Translations under genes and position numbers: made by a program
Notes under the pieces: model-generated
Database searches by the model: none
Told to the model about the DNA's origin: nothing
What the model saw: the letters and a program-made list of their open reading frames with translations, nothing else
In this document: positions 1-5,958 of the stretch, in pieces
Layout of the letters: each line of letters opens with the position of its first letter
Position numbering within the stretch: the stretch's first letter is position 1
NCBI GenBank assembly: GCA_012965455.1
Contig: DTSG01000339.1
Location: 1-10,069 of the forward strand
Direction: 5' to 3'
Length of the DNA: 10,069 nucleotides
Origin: Planctomycetaceae bacterium
GTDB taxonomy: Bacteria; Planctomycetota; Planctomycetia; Pirellulales; Pirellulaceae

Positions 1-834
1 GCCACGGATCAGGTCGCGGGACTCTCTAACGAATCACGCGCATTGCTCGCCCCCAATAATTGGCTCGGACTGCGAGTTCCTAGCAATGAAGTTTTACTCA
101 GCGTGCTCGATCAACTAGATGAACCCTTGGTACTCACAAGTGCCAACAAAAGCGACCAAGCAGATGCAACTACGGCCGTCGAAGTCGCTGAACAACTCGA
201 CGACAACGTTCAACTAATCCTCGACGGTGGTCCCACTAAAATCGGCACACCGTCCACGGTCATCAAGGTTCACGACCACCACATAGAAATCCTCCGCAGC
301 GGAGCACTCACTCGCGACCAAATCCAAACCGCGTTACAATTGGAAATTGTAATTGTCTGCACAGGCAACACATGCCGTAGCCCGATGGCTGAAATGTTGC
401 TCAAAAAGAAAATGGCGACAGCGAACGGTATCCGCATCGAACAACTTCCCCAACACGGCATTCATGTCTGCTCTGCTGGAATCACAGCAAACAATGGGTC
501 ACCCGCTACTGATCAAGCCATCAACGTACTCGGCAAACAAGATCTCGACTTAACCTGCCACATTAGCCGACCCGTGAGCTATGCGCTGGCCAACAGCGCT
601 GATTTAATCCTTACATTGTCGAGTTCCCATCAACGAGCAATTGTCAATGAATGGCCAGAATTCGCCGATAAAACCTCGCTACTGGCACATGACGGCTCTA
701 GTGTCAGCGATCCAATCGGAGGTTCGTACCAGATTTATCAACAATGTGCCGCACAAATCGATAGCCACCTTGATAAACAGCGAAGTCGCATCAATAATCT
801 AATTGTTCCTGATCAGGATATTATAAGAGAGTAA
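1..834 (+). CDS. TsaC/Sua5-type threonylcarbamoyl-AMP synthase (C-terminal part) fused to a YwlE-like low-molecular-weight phosphatase; 5' end outside window
   Basis: The frame is open from base 1, so the gene starts upstream and only its last 277 residues are visible. Residues 1 to about 111 match the C-terminal half of the YrdC/Sua5 fold, with the S47-A48-N49 motif, a GTPSTVIKV block and a closing ILRSGAL. This domain makes threonylcarbamoyl-AMP from threonine, bicarbonate and ATP for t6A37 tRNA modification in the cytoplasm. With almost no linker, residues about 113-270 form a low-molecular-weight phosphatase domain. It has the P-loop C120-TGNTC-R126, followed by SPMAE, and the general-acid motif D237-P238. 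The P-loop Thr124 is the residue that gives Bacillus YwlE its phosphoarginine specificity; tyrosine phosphatases of this family usually have Ile there. Arginine phosphatase activity is therefore inferred, and tyrosine phosphatase or arsenate reductase-like activity is the alternative. The stop lies 5 bases before rpiB, so cotranscription is likely. I am sure of both domains and less sure of the substrate. Confidence 0.9.
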   Translation, partial: ATDQVAGLSNESRALLAPNNWLGLRVPSNEVLLSVLDQLDEPLVLTSANKSDQADATTAVEVAEQLDDNVQLILDGGPTKIGTPSTVIKVHDHHIEILRSGALTRDQIQTALQLEIVIVCTGNTCRSPMAEMLLKKKMATANGIRIEQLPQHGIHVCSAGITANNGSPATDQAINVLGKQDLDLTCHISRPVSYALANSADLILTLSSSHQRAIVNEWPEFADKTSLLAHDGSSVSDPIGGSYQIYQQCAAQIDSHLDKQRSRINNLIVPDQDIIRE

Positions 835-839
835 AAGAG

Positions 840-1292
840 ATGAAGCTTACTATTGGTAGTGATCACCGCGGATACCGCGTCAAACAAAAAATCGTTGATT
901 TCCTAAATAAAAACGGTCACAGTTGTAACGATGTGGGTACAAACAGCGATCAAAGTGTCGATTACCCTGACATTGCACAAGCAGTGAGTCGTGACGTTTG
1001 CGCTGGCGACAGCGAACGGGGAATCCTTATATGTGGGACTGGTATTGGCATGGCGATTGCCGCTAATAAGTACCCAGGAGTACGAGCTGCCTCTTGCCAC
1101 GATGAAATAACCGCTGAAATGAGCCGCCGCCATAACGATGCCAACGTACTCTGTCTATCAGCTGACCTCTTCGGCGAACGCAGCGTCGAACAACTACTAC
1201 AACTCTGGCTGAATACCGAATTTGAAGGTGGGCGCCATGCACGCCGCGTCCAGAAAATCATTAAAATAGAGAAATCTCTCAATTCCGAATAA
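840..1292 (+). CDS. rpiB: Ribose-5-phosphate isomerase B
   Basis: This 150-residue protein has the usual length for RpiB, which interconverts ribose 5-phosphate and ribulose 5-phosphate in the non-oxidative pentose phosphate pathway. Visible family motifs are SDHRG at residues 7-11, DYPD at 41-44, ICGTGIGMAIAANK at 64-77, RHNDAN at 97-102 and GGRHARRV at 130-137. Cys65 sits where the catalytic base Cys66 lies in the E. coli enzyme, so this is the Cys type and not the Glu type known from mycobacteria. His9, His98 and Arg132/Arg136 are in the positions that bind substrate phosphate and open the ring. Related proteins include allose-6-phosphate isomerase and the LacA/LacB subunits of galactose-6-phosphate isomerase, but nothing in the neighbourhood points to those sugars. 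The ATG follows the upstream stop by 5 bases, with only a purine-rich AAGAG in front, which suggests translation coupled to the fusion gene. Confidence 0.95.
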   Translation: MKLTIGSDHRGYRVKQKIVDFLNKNGHSCNDVGTNSDQSVDYPDIAQAVSRDVCAGDSERGILICGTGIGMAIAANKYPGVRAASCHDEITAEMSRRHNDANVLCLSADLFGERSVEQLLQLWLNTEFEGGRHARRVQKIIKIEKSLNSE

Positions 1293-1341
1293 CCGCTCGC
1301 ACCGGCAACGCTTACAGAAATACCAAAGCTTGCCGAATCTT

Positions 1342-1373
1342 CATATTCGTGCTAATTCGCGTTAATTAGTGGT
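1342..1373. repeat. Short tandem repeat with 10-bp period in the rpiB downstream spacer
   Basis: Three consecutive 10-base units can be read: CATATTCGTG (1342-1351), CTAATTCGCG (1352-1361) and TTAATTAGTG (1362-1371), followed by GT. Units 1 and 2 share 7 of 10 bases, as do units 2 and 3. The shape resembles the ATTCGTGTTA-like interspersed elements I recall from planctomycete and verrucomicrobial intergenic regions, but that is from memory and was not searched. The role is unknown. Confidence 0.6.
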
Positions 1374-1412
1374 CGTAACGGTCGCGCCGAATAGAGCGTC
1401 TGTTTTTTTCTA

Positions 1413-1428
1413 GTGAACGTGCATTCAC
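1413..1428. promoter_or_regulatory. Small inverted repeat, possible operator or hairpin
   Basis: GTGAA (1413-1417) and TTCAC (1424-1428) are exact reverse complements around a 6-base centre, giving a 16-base dyad in the spacer ahead of the hypothetical gene. It lies a few bases after a T7 run (1403-1409). It could be a protein-binding site for a promoter of the downstream gene or a minor hairpin. With five base pairs per arm it may also be chance. No convincing -35/-10 pair was identified next to it. Confidence 0.2.
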
Positions 1429-1553
1429 AGGTAATTACACCTTGCTTGCTGGCCAATAGCGATTAAATTCAAGGACATAGCTTATAAAACCTACGGGTAA
1501 GCATCTTTGATAAATAAACCTCACGCGAATCTCTAATCATAAAATTGAATCCG

Positions 1554-2117
1554 ATGCACGAAACCAGTTTACCTGAGAGCGAAGTCGAACAGTTGCTGCA
1601 TAACGCGCGGCTGCGAGACCAACTTGAACCGTTTATTGACGAATCGATCGCCCTCGTAGACGTCACAGAAATGTCGACATCCGAAGAGAATCAATTCCTA
1701 GAATCAATGCTCAACTGGGAATACGCTCCAGTGCTTCCCATCAGCCAATGGTTCGAACCAGAACTCAGTTTGCCGCAACCTGAGACACTGTCCAACCGCG
1801 ATCTTTCAAAAATGTTGTGGGACACACTGCAGCGCCTCGCCGAACAAAACATCTATCTACAATACGCCGACCACCTCTCAGATCGAGAACTGTTCTGCGT
1901 CTTGGTTCGCGACATCCTAACAGCGACTGAAAAGAAACTCGACATCCCCAACAACCCCATCGTATGGCGGCTTGTCGACAATGAGTCTGATCCTGATACG
2001 TGGCTCGCCTATTACGCCACCGACGAACAACGCTATCTCTGGCAACTGGAACACGGCCAAGCCCCGCCAGCATCCAAGCCGTTGAAATACCCACGACAAA
2101 TGCCACGCCCCGCGTAA
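1554..2117 (+). CDS. Hypothetical protein, probably a planctomycete-restricted family
   Basis: This soluble, acidic protein of 187 residues has no signal peptide, no membrane segment and no catalytic motif that I can name. The middle looks conserved and well folded: a WEYAPVLPISQWFEP stretch at about residues 55-69, then LSNRDLSKMLWDTLQRLAEQ, then DHLSDRELFCVLVRDIL, then WRLVD. The last 20 residues are proline- and basic-rich (APPASKPLKYPRQMPRP) and probably unstructured. I recall very similar unnamed proteins in Pirellulales genomes, but cannot assign a function. The ATG at 1554 is preferred over a TTG three codons upstream, because ATG is the stronger start and neither has a clear Shine-Dalgarno site. 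The gene is separated from rpiB by 261 bases, so it probably has its own promoter. The coding call is well supported by length and even composition; the function is not. Confidence 0.8.
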   Translation: MHETSLPESEVEQLLHNARLRDQLEPFIDESIALVDVTEMSTSEENQFLESMLNWEYAPVLPISQWFEPELSLPQPETLSNRDLSKMLWDTLQRLAEQNIYLQYADHLSDRELFCVLVRDILTATEKKLDIPNNPIVWRLVDNESDPDTWLAYYATDEQRYLWQLEHGQAPPASKPLKYPRQMPRPA

Positions 2118-2256
2118 TACGATGCGACATTCACGACGGCAATAAAACAGATCGCCACTCGCGCACACTGGCAATTAATCACGACAGTTGCCATACTATA
2201 CCTCTGGCGTATAAAATTACCTAAACTGTAGTGGCTAAATTTACCCGCCCGTTTAC

Positions 2257-2284
2257 TCCGCTTCGGCGGACGGAAAGCGAAGCG
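2257..2284 (+). promoter_or_regulatory. UUCG hairpin with a competing alternative stem in the leader of the methyltransferase gene
   Basis: TCCGC (2257-2261) and GCGGA (2266-2270) form a perfect five-pair stem closing a TTCG loop, the very stable C(UUCG)G tetraloop in RNA. The sequence CGCTTCG (2259-2265), which covers part of that stem and its loop, is also a perfect reverse complement of CGAAGCG (2278-2284). The two structures are mutually exclusive. No T tract follows on either strand, so this does not look like an intrinsic terminator. It lies 37 bases before the start codon at 2322. A role in leader folding or mRNA stability is possible; an extragenic palindrome is the alternative. Confidence 0.4.
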
Positions 2285-2321
2285 CCAACTGGGCCTTCAT
2301 TCCCTCAAGAAAGACATCGTC

Positions 2322-3047
2322 ATGCTTTATCGTGCTCTATCCATTGCTCTCCTGCTGCTCATATTAGCCCCTAGCCTCACGGCGCAAAATCCGCGTGCCG
2401 AAAAATCCAACATACCTCCGTCACGTGCAACGTACTTCGGCCGTCGCATCGCCCAAACCATGCACTTTACTGGCGCTCCTTGGCTGATCCGTGATAATCG
2501 CGAAAACGAGGAACGTTGCTCAGTCATGCTCGGACAACTCAAGCTCAAAACAGGAATGACCGTCTGTGACATGGGTTGCGGCAATGGATTCTACGCTTTG
2601 AAAATGGCGAAAATGGTCGGCCCGCAAGGCACTATCTTGGGCGTCGACGTCCAACCAGAGATGTTGCAATTCCTGCGCACGCGTATGGAAAAAGAAGGGG
2701 TCGACAACATCACTCCTATTTTGGGGTCCTTTCATAATCCACATCTACCGCGTAACACAGTCGACATCATCCTCATGGTCGACGTCTATCACGAATTGTC
2801 ACATCCCGAGATTATGCTGCGAGCCATGCGTGATAGCCTTAAACCGGACGGTCAAATAATCCTCTTGGAATACCGCGAGGAAGATCCTAAGGTGCCTATT
2901 AAACCTTTGCACAAAATGAACAAGGTGCAGATACTAAAAGAATACGCAGCTAATGGTTTTCGTATCGCGAGCCAATTTGACAAGTTACCCTGGCAGCACA
3001 TGATGTTCTTTGAAAAAGATCCCGACTGGAAACCAACTAGCAAATAA
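2322..3047 (+). CDS. Exported class I SAM-dependent methyltransferase-fold protein
   Basis: This 241-residue protein begins with a clear signal peptide: Arg4, a hydrophobic core at about residues 5-17, and a likely cleavage after Leu-Thr-Ala21. After a short linker comes the block GAPWLIRDNRENEE at 51-64, which I associate with a family of secreted methyltransferase-like proteins. Motif I, V-C-D83-M-G-C-G-N-G89, binds the SAM methionine and adenosine. The acidic residue after strand 2 is Asp109 in GVDVQPEM, and motif IV is DIILMVDVYHELSHP. All core SAM-binding features seem intact. The substrate cannot be deduced; arsenite and ubiquinone/menaquinone methyltransferases are the nearest folds. 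Export is odd because SAM is made in the cytoplasm. The gene converges with the outer-membrane protein gene on the other strand, 14 bases away. The fold and signal peptide are well supported and the activity is not. Confidence 0.88.
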   Translation: MLYRALSIALLLLILAPSLTAQNPRAEKSNIPPSRATYFGRRIAQTMHFTGAPWLIRDNRENEERCSVMLGQLKLKTGMTVCDMGCGNGFYALKMAKMVGPQGTILGVDVQPEMLQFLRTRMEKEGVDNITPILGSFHNPHLPRNTVDIILMVDVYHELSHPEIMLRAMRDSLKPDGQIILLEYREEDPKVPIKPLHKMNKVQILKEYAANGFRIASQFDKLPWQHMMFFEKDPDWKPTSK

Positions 3048-3061
3048 CAAGCGCGTTTCTG

Positions 3062-3994
3062 CTACAACTTCCAGACAAGCACAAGTGAATAGGCAAGGTC
3101 GTTTGGCCGCCTGCCATGCGGAGTGCTATCATAGCGGTCTACCATCGAGAGTTTCAAACTCCAACCATGCTCTTTATCGATGACGATTTTCCACGACGCT
3201 TTGGATTCGAAACGATACTCACTGAAATTAGACCAATCTGGATAATAATCCGAGGTCACTTGGATACTCTGCCGCGACGAAATCTTACGATTCATAATCA
3301 ATCCAAAATCCCCCTCGGGTGTTACTTGCTCATCAACGCCACCTAACTCCTGAGACATCCCAGCACCAATTCGCCAACTCAACTGCAGCTGTTCCTCATC
3401 GACAAACATCTTTTGCAATCCCGCATTCGCTTTCATGCGTATATCAAACTGCTTGAACTCGTCATACTCCAGTCCACCTTTAGCAAACCAACTCAAGGGG
3501 TTGTCTTTTCTAATCCAGAAATGGGCGATATCGACCAACGTGCGATGCGTCGTCAATATGCCACTTGCGCGTTTTTTTGCGAAATCCAAATCTAGATCAA
3601 ACCGTCCCGGCGTAGTTTTTCGTTCCAAGTCGAATCCTGCAAACACGCTAAAAGTCGTTGAGTTTCCGTGGGTTCCATTACTACCGAACTCAATGCTGCC
3701 ATCCCAAATATCTCGATCTAAACGTAGCGTCGGTATCCAAAAACCTAGGTTCTCGGTAAACACATCAATCTCACCGTCTGGAAAAGGAGGCGCATTTATT
3801 TCGAATGCGTACGCTTGGAGGCTCTCGCCTAAGTTCCGCACACCCTCGCGCCAATTAGGAGTCTGCAAGACACGTTGACCAGCTGGATGCAACGCCACGG
3901 GTTTTTCAGTGGATTCCGATTGATTGGCAGCAAGAACCACGCACGTGGGGACACATACTTGCAACAGAGCACAAAATAATATACGGATGAGCAT
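3062..3994 (-). CDS. DUF481-family putative outer-membrane beta-barrel protein
   Basis: This protein of 310 residues has a signal peptide (about residues 1-22, ending VVLA before ANQ) and no further hydrophobic helix. From about residue 80 the sequence is rich in alternating polar/hydrophobic and aromatic strands typical of a beta-barrel: GSIEFGSNGTHGNSTTF, FDLDLDFAKK, LSWFAKGGLEYDEF, LSWRIGAGMS, IQVTSDYYPDW, ASWKIVI and WSLKLSMVDRYDS. The pattern matches DUF481 (YdiY-like, sometimes called salt-induced outer-membrane protein), with the C-terminal DRYDSTPHGRRPNDLAYSLVLVWKL block typical of planctomycete members. The last residue is Leu rather than the usual Phe. Location in the outer membrane is inferred and the cargo or role is unknown. 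It follows ilvE on the same strand after 129 bases. No Shine-Dalgarno site is visible before the ATG, but that start gives the signal peptide. Confidence 0.82.
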   Translation of the reverse strand: MLIRILFCALLQVCVPTCVVLAANQSESTEKPVALHPAGQRVLQTPNWREGVRNLGESLQAYAFEINAPPFPDGEIDVFTENLGFWIPTLRLDRDIWDGSIEFGSNGTHGNSTTFSVFAGFDLERKTTPGRFDLDLDFAKKRASGILTTHRTLVDIAHFWIRKDNPLSWFAKGGLEYDEFKQFDIRMKANAGLQKMFVDEEQLQLSWRIGAGMSQELGGVDEQVTPEGDFGLIMNRKISSRQSIQVTSDYYPDWSNFSEYRFESKASWKIVIDKEHGWSLKLSMVDRYDSTPHGRRPNDLAYSLVLVWKL

Positions 3995-4123
3995 TTAAGG
4001 CAGGGTGGTACTAAAGGAGCAATGGTGTACGAATGCGAAGACACTTTGTACTAAAAAACGTAACATCGAGCGATACCAAAGCTGTCTGAAAGCATTTACC
4101 ACGAACCGCGGAACATGCTACCG

Positions 4124-4981
4124 CTATTGTGTCCGTAGGTTGCAATAGAGGTCCGTTAACCGTCGGGTAATCAAGCCTGGCGAGCCAGCACCTATCTGAT
4201 TGCCGTCCACTTCACGCACGGGAACAACTTCCGCCGCACTGCCGGTCAGAAAACATTCATCGGCTGCGTACACATCCTCAAGCGTCAATGTCACTTCTTC
4301 AACTTTGATTCCATCCTCACGTGCCAATTCCATAACGGCGCCACGGGTCACTCCTTTAAGCACCCCCGCTGAAACCGGCGGTGTTTGCAGCACGCCCGCA
4401 TTTACAATAAAAATATTAACGCCTGTACACTCAGCAACTTCGCCTTCGTGATTGAGCATCAAAGCTTCCACACAACCCGCTTTGAGGCCTTCGATTTTCG
4501 CAAGAATGTTATTCAAATAGTTCAGCGATTTGATTTGTGGATCAAGCGCTAATGGATGGTTGCGAATTGTTTTGGCAGTCACAATCGCCAGACCGTTTTC
4601 GTAGAATTCATCGGGATAGAGTGTGATCATATCCGTGATGATGATCACTTGAGCCTCAGCGCATTTGTTGGGGTCCAAACCTAGCGTACCTTCACCGCGA
4701 GTCACAATTAAACGAATGTAACCGTCACGAATGTCATTCGCAGCAAGCGTACTGTTTACCGCCATCTCCATTTCCTCTGTAGAAATGGGAATCGTCAAGT
4801 CAATCTTACGCGCCGACGTCCATAACCGATCCAAATGTTCGCGCAGGCGAAACACTTGACCTGCATAACATCGCATTCCCTCGAACACGCCGTCACCATA
4901 GAGTAGTCCATGATCATACACGCTGATCTTGGCATCCTGTTTGTCGAACAGCGTTCCGTTAATATAGATTTTCAGTGACAT
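4124..4981 (-). CDS. ilvE: Branched-chain amino acid aminotransferase, PLP fold type IV
   Basis: The product has 285 residues, a normal length for class IV aminotransferases. It transfers the amino group between glutamate and the keto acids of valine, leucine and isoleucine in the cytoplasm. The PLP lysine is Lys151 in QIKSLNYLNN, and the Glu that contacts the pyridine nitrogen is Glu184 in EVAECTGVNIF. The N-terminal YGDGVFEGMRCY block (residues 28-39) and TGSAAEVVPV (246-255) are of the branched-chain type; D-amino acid transaminase and 4-amino-4-deoxychorismate lyase usually differ at these places. RLIVTRG at 90-96 is also present. The class is certain, and the substrate call is probable because members of this fold are easily mis-assigned. 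It is transcribed in the same direction as lolD but separated by 203 bases, so it likely has its own promoter. No other valine or leucine synthesis gene is in view. Confidence 0.88.
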   Translation of the reverse strand: MSLKIYINGTLFDKQDAKISVYDHGLLYGDGVFEGMRCYAGQVFRLREHLDRLWTSARKIDLTIPISTEEMEMAVNSTLAANDIRDGYIRLIVTRGEGTLGLDPNKCAEAQVIIITDMITLYPDEFYENGLAIVTAKTIRNHPLALDPQIKSLNYLNNILAKIEGLKAGCVEALMLNHEGEVAECTGVNIFIVNAGVLQTPPVSAGVLKGVTRGAVMELAREDGIKVEEVTLTLEDVYAADECFLTGSAAEVVPVREVDGNQIGAGSPGLITRRLTDLYCNLRTQ

Positions 4982-5103
4982 ATCTTTATGCTAAACACTC
5001 ATGCAATAAATATTCAATTCTTGGATTGCTTTTTCAAACATCCATTCTAATGGGCAACCGCGAATCTGAGTAGCGTGGGGGAGTGGCATATAAGGCACGA
5101 TGA

Positions 5104-5119
5104 CGCACTCTATTGTGCG
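5104..5119. repeat. Hairpin-forming inverted repeat in the lolD-ilvE spacer
   Basis: CGCAC (5104-5108) and GTGCG (5115-5119) are perfect complements around a six-base loop. It lies downstream of lolD on the minus strand and just next to a 9-bp tandem repeat. No T tract follows on the minus strand, so it is not a classic intrinsic terminator, though it could still protect the 3' end of the lolD transcript. Confidence 0.35.
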
Positions 5120-5121
5120 GG

Positions 5122-5151
5122 GATGAGCCGCAGAGCCCGCAGAGCCCGCAG
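5122..5151. repeat. 9-bp tandem repeat, CAGAGCCCG unit
   Basis: CAGAGCCCG occurs twice without a gap (5131-5139 and 5140-5148), followed by CAG and preceded by the degenerate copy GATGAGCCG. It sits in the 203-base spacer between lolD and ilvE, outside any coding frame that I trust. CGCAGAG-type short tandem elements recur in intergenic DNA of planctomycetes and related phyla as far as I recall. That is unverified here. Confidence 0.55.
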
Positions 5152-5184
5152 ATCAAGTCTCAATACAAACCAAGAACTGTCGGC

Positions 5185-5958
5185 TCACATCGTTTGCACT
5201 CGACCTTCAACAAGATGAATCGTACGGTCGGCCTGCTCTGCAATCGTCTCGTCATGCGTGACCATTACCACCGTCAAGCCTTGCTCACGATTCAAATCTC
5301 GCAATATTTCCATGATCTCATCACCCGCTTGCCGATCTAAATTGCCAGTGGGTTCATCTGCCAATAACAATTGAGGATCTGCGATAAGCGCTCTGGCAAT
5401 CGCAACTCGCTGCATTTCACCACCAGATAGCTCACGCGGACGATGCTTCAATCGATGACTCAATCCCATCTTGTCCAACAACTCTTTCGCCCGCTGGCGG
5501 TTTTTGCGCCGACGCAGCATATACTTGGTAAAACCATAGCGAATCATCAGCGGCATCAGTACATTTTCCAAAGCACTGAGCTCGGGCAGTAAATGATAAA
5601 ACTGAAACACGATTCCAATGTATCGGTTTCTCAGGATGTCACGTGATTTGGCAGGCAAATTATCAATACGATTGCCTTCGAAAAAGATTTGGCCGTCATC
5701 CGGTTGGTCCAGCGTCGCTAATAAGTGCAAAAGAGTGCTTTTCCCTGAACCACTGGTCCCAACAATTGCCTGAAACTCGCCTTCCCTAACTTCGAAATCC
5801 ACTCCGTTTAAAACTGGTATTTCAACTTTACCCTTACGATAACTCTTCATTAAACCCGTCGCACGCATCACCACTGACGCCGCTGCGTGATGAAGTTGGG
5901 GCGATTGCTGGACACCCGTCGCAATTTTTGTCTCCGGTAATTTATAGGCACTACTCAT
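5185..5958 (-). CDS. lolD: Lipoprotein-releasing ABC transporter ATP-binding protein
   Basis: This ATPase of 257 residues drives release of lipoproteins from the inner membrane, working with the permease encoded just upstream. All ABC motifs are present: Walker A GTSGSGKST at 67-75, Q-loop Gln119, signature LSGGEMQR at 177-184, Walker B LLLADEPTGNLD at 197-208 and the switch His235. The LADEPTGNLD form and the VMVTHDETIAEQADRTIHL tail fit the LolD/MacB/FtsE group, and the neighbouring permease makes LolD the best name. The start chosen is the ATG at 5958, within ATGAGTAG, which overlaps the permease stop by 8 bases and implies translational coupling. An in-frame ATG 20 codons upstream would run inside the permease gene and is less likely. 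About 30 residues precede the first conserved ABC segment, a longer N-terminus than in E. coli LolD; Met31 is a possible internal start. Confidence 0.93.
   Translation of the reverse strand: MSSAYKLPETKIATGVQQSPQLHHAAASVVMRATGLMKSYRKGKVEIPVLNGVDFEVREGEFQAIVGTSGSGKSTLLHLLATLDQPDDGQIFFEGNRIDNLPAKSRDILRNRYIGIVFQFYHLLPELSALENVLMPLMIRYGFTKYMLRRRKNRQRAKELLDKMGLSHRLKHRPRELSGGEMQRVAIARALIADPQLLLADEPTGNLDRQAGDEIMEILRDLNREQGLTVVMVTHDETIAEQADRTIHLVEGRVQTM

Noticed and set aside
43..834. Start of the first gene at the TTG at base 43
   Set aside because: The same frame is open to base 1 and the TsaC domain is clearly cut at its N-terminus, so the true start lies outside the window.
1320..1330. 11-mer ATACCAAAGCT shared with 4073-4083, both intergenic
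   Set aside because: Several shared 11-mers are expected by chance in 10 kb and the flanks do not align.
1384..1409. Intrinsic terminator after rpiB, with a T7 run at 1403-1409
   Set aside because: The only stem before the T run is four pairs including a G-U with an eight-base loop, which is too weak to call.
1545..1553. TTG start for the hypothetical gene
   Set aside because: An ATG follows three codons later and the TTG has no better ribosome site. The choice changes only three residues.
3435..3878. 147-codon open frame on the plus strand opposite the DUF481 gene
   Set aside because: It lies wholly antisense to a gene with a signal peptide and family motifs, and its own product looks random.
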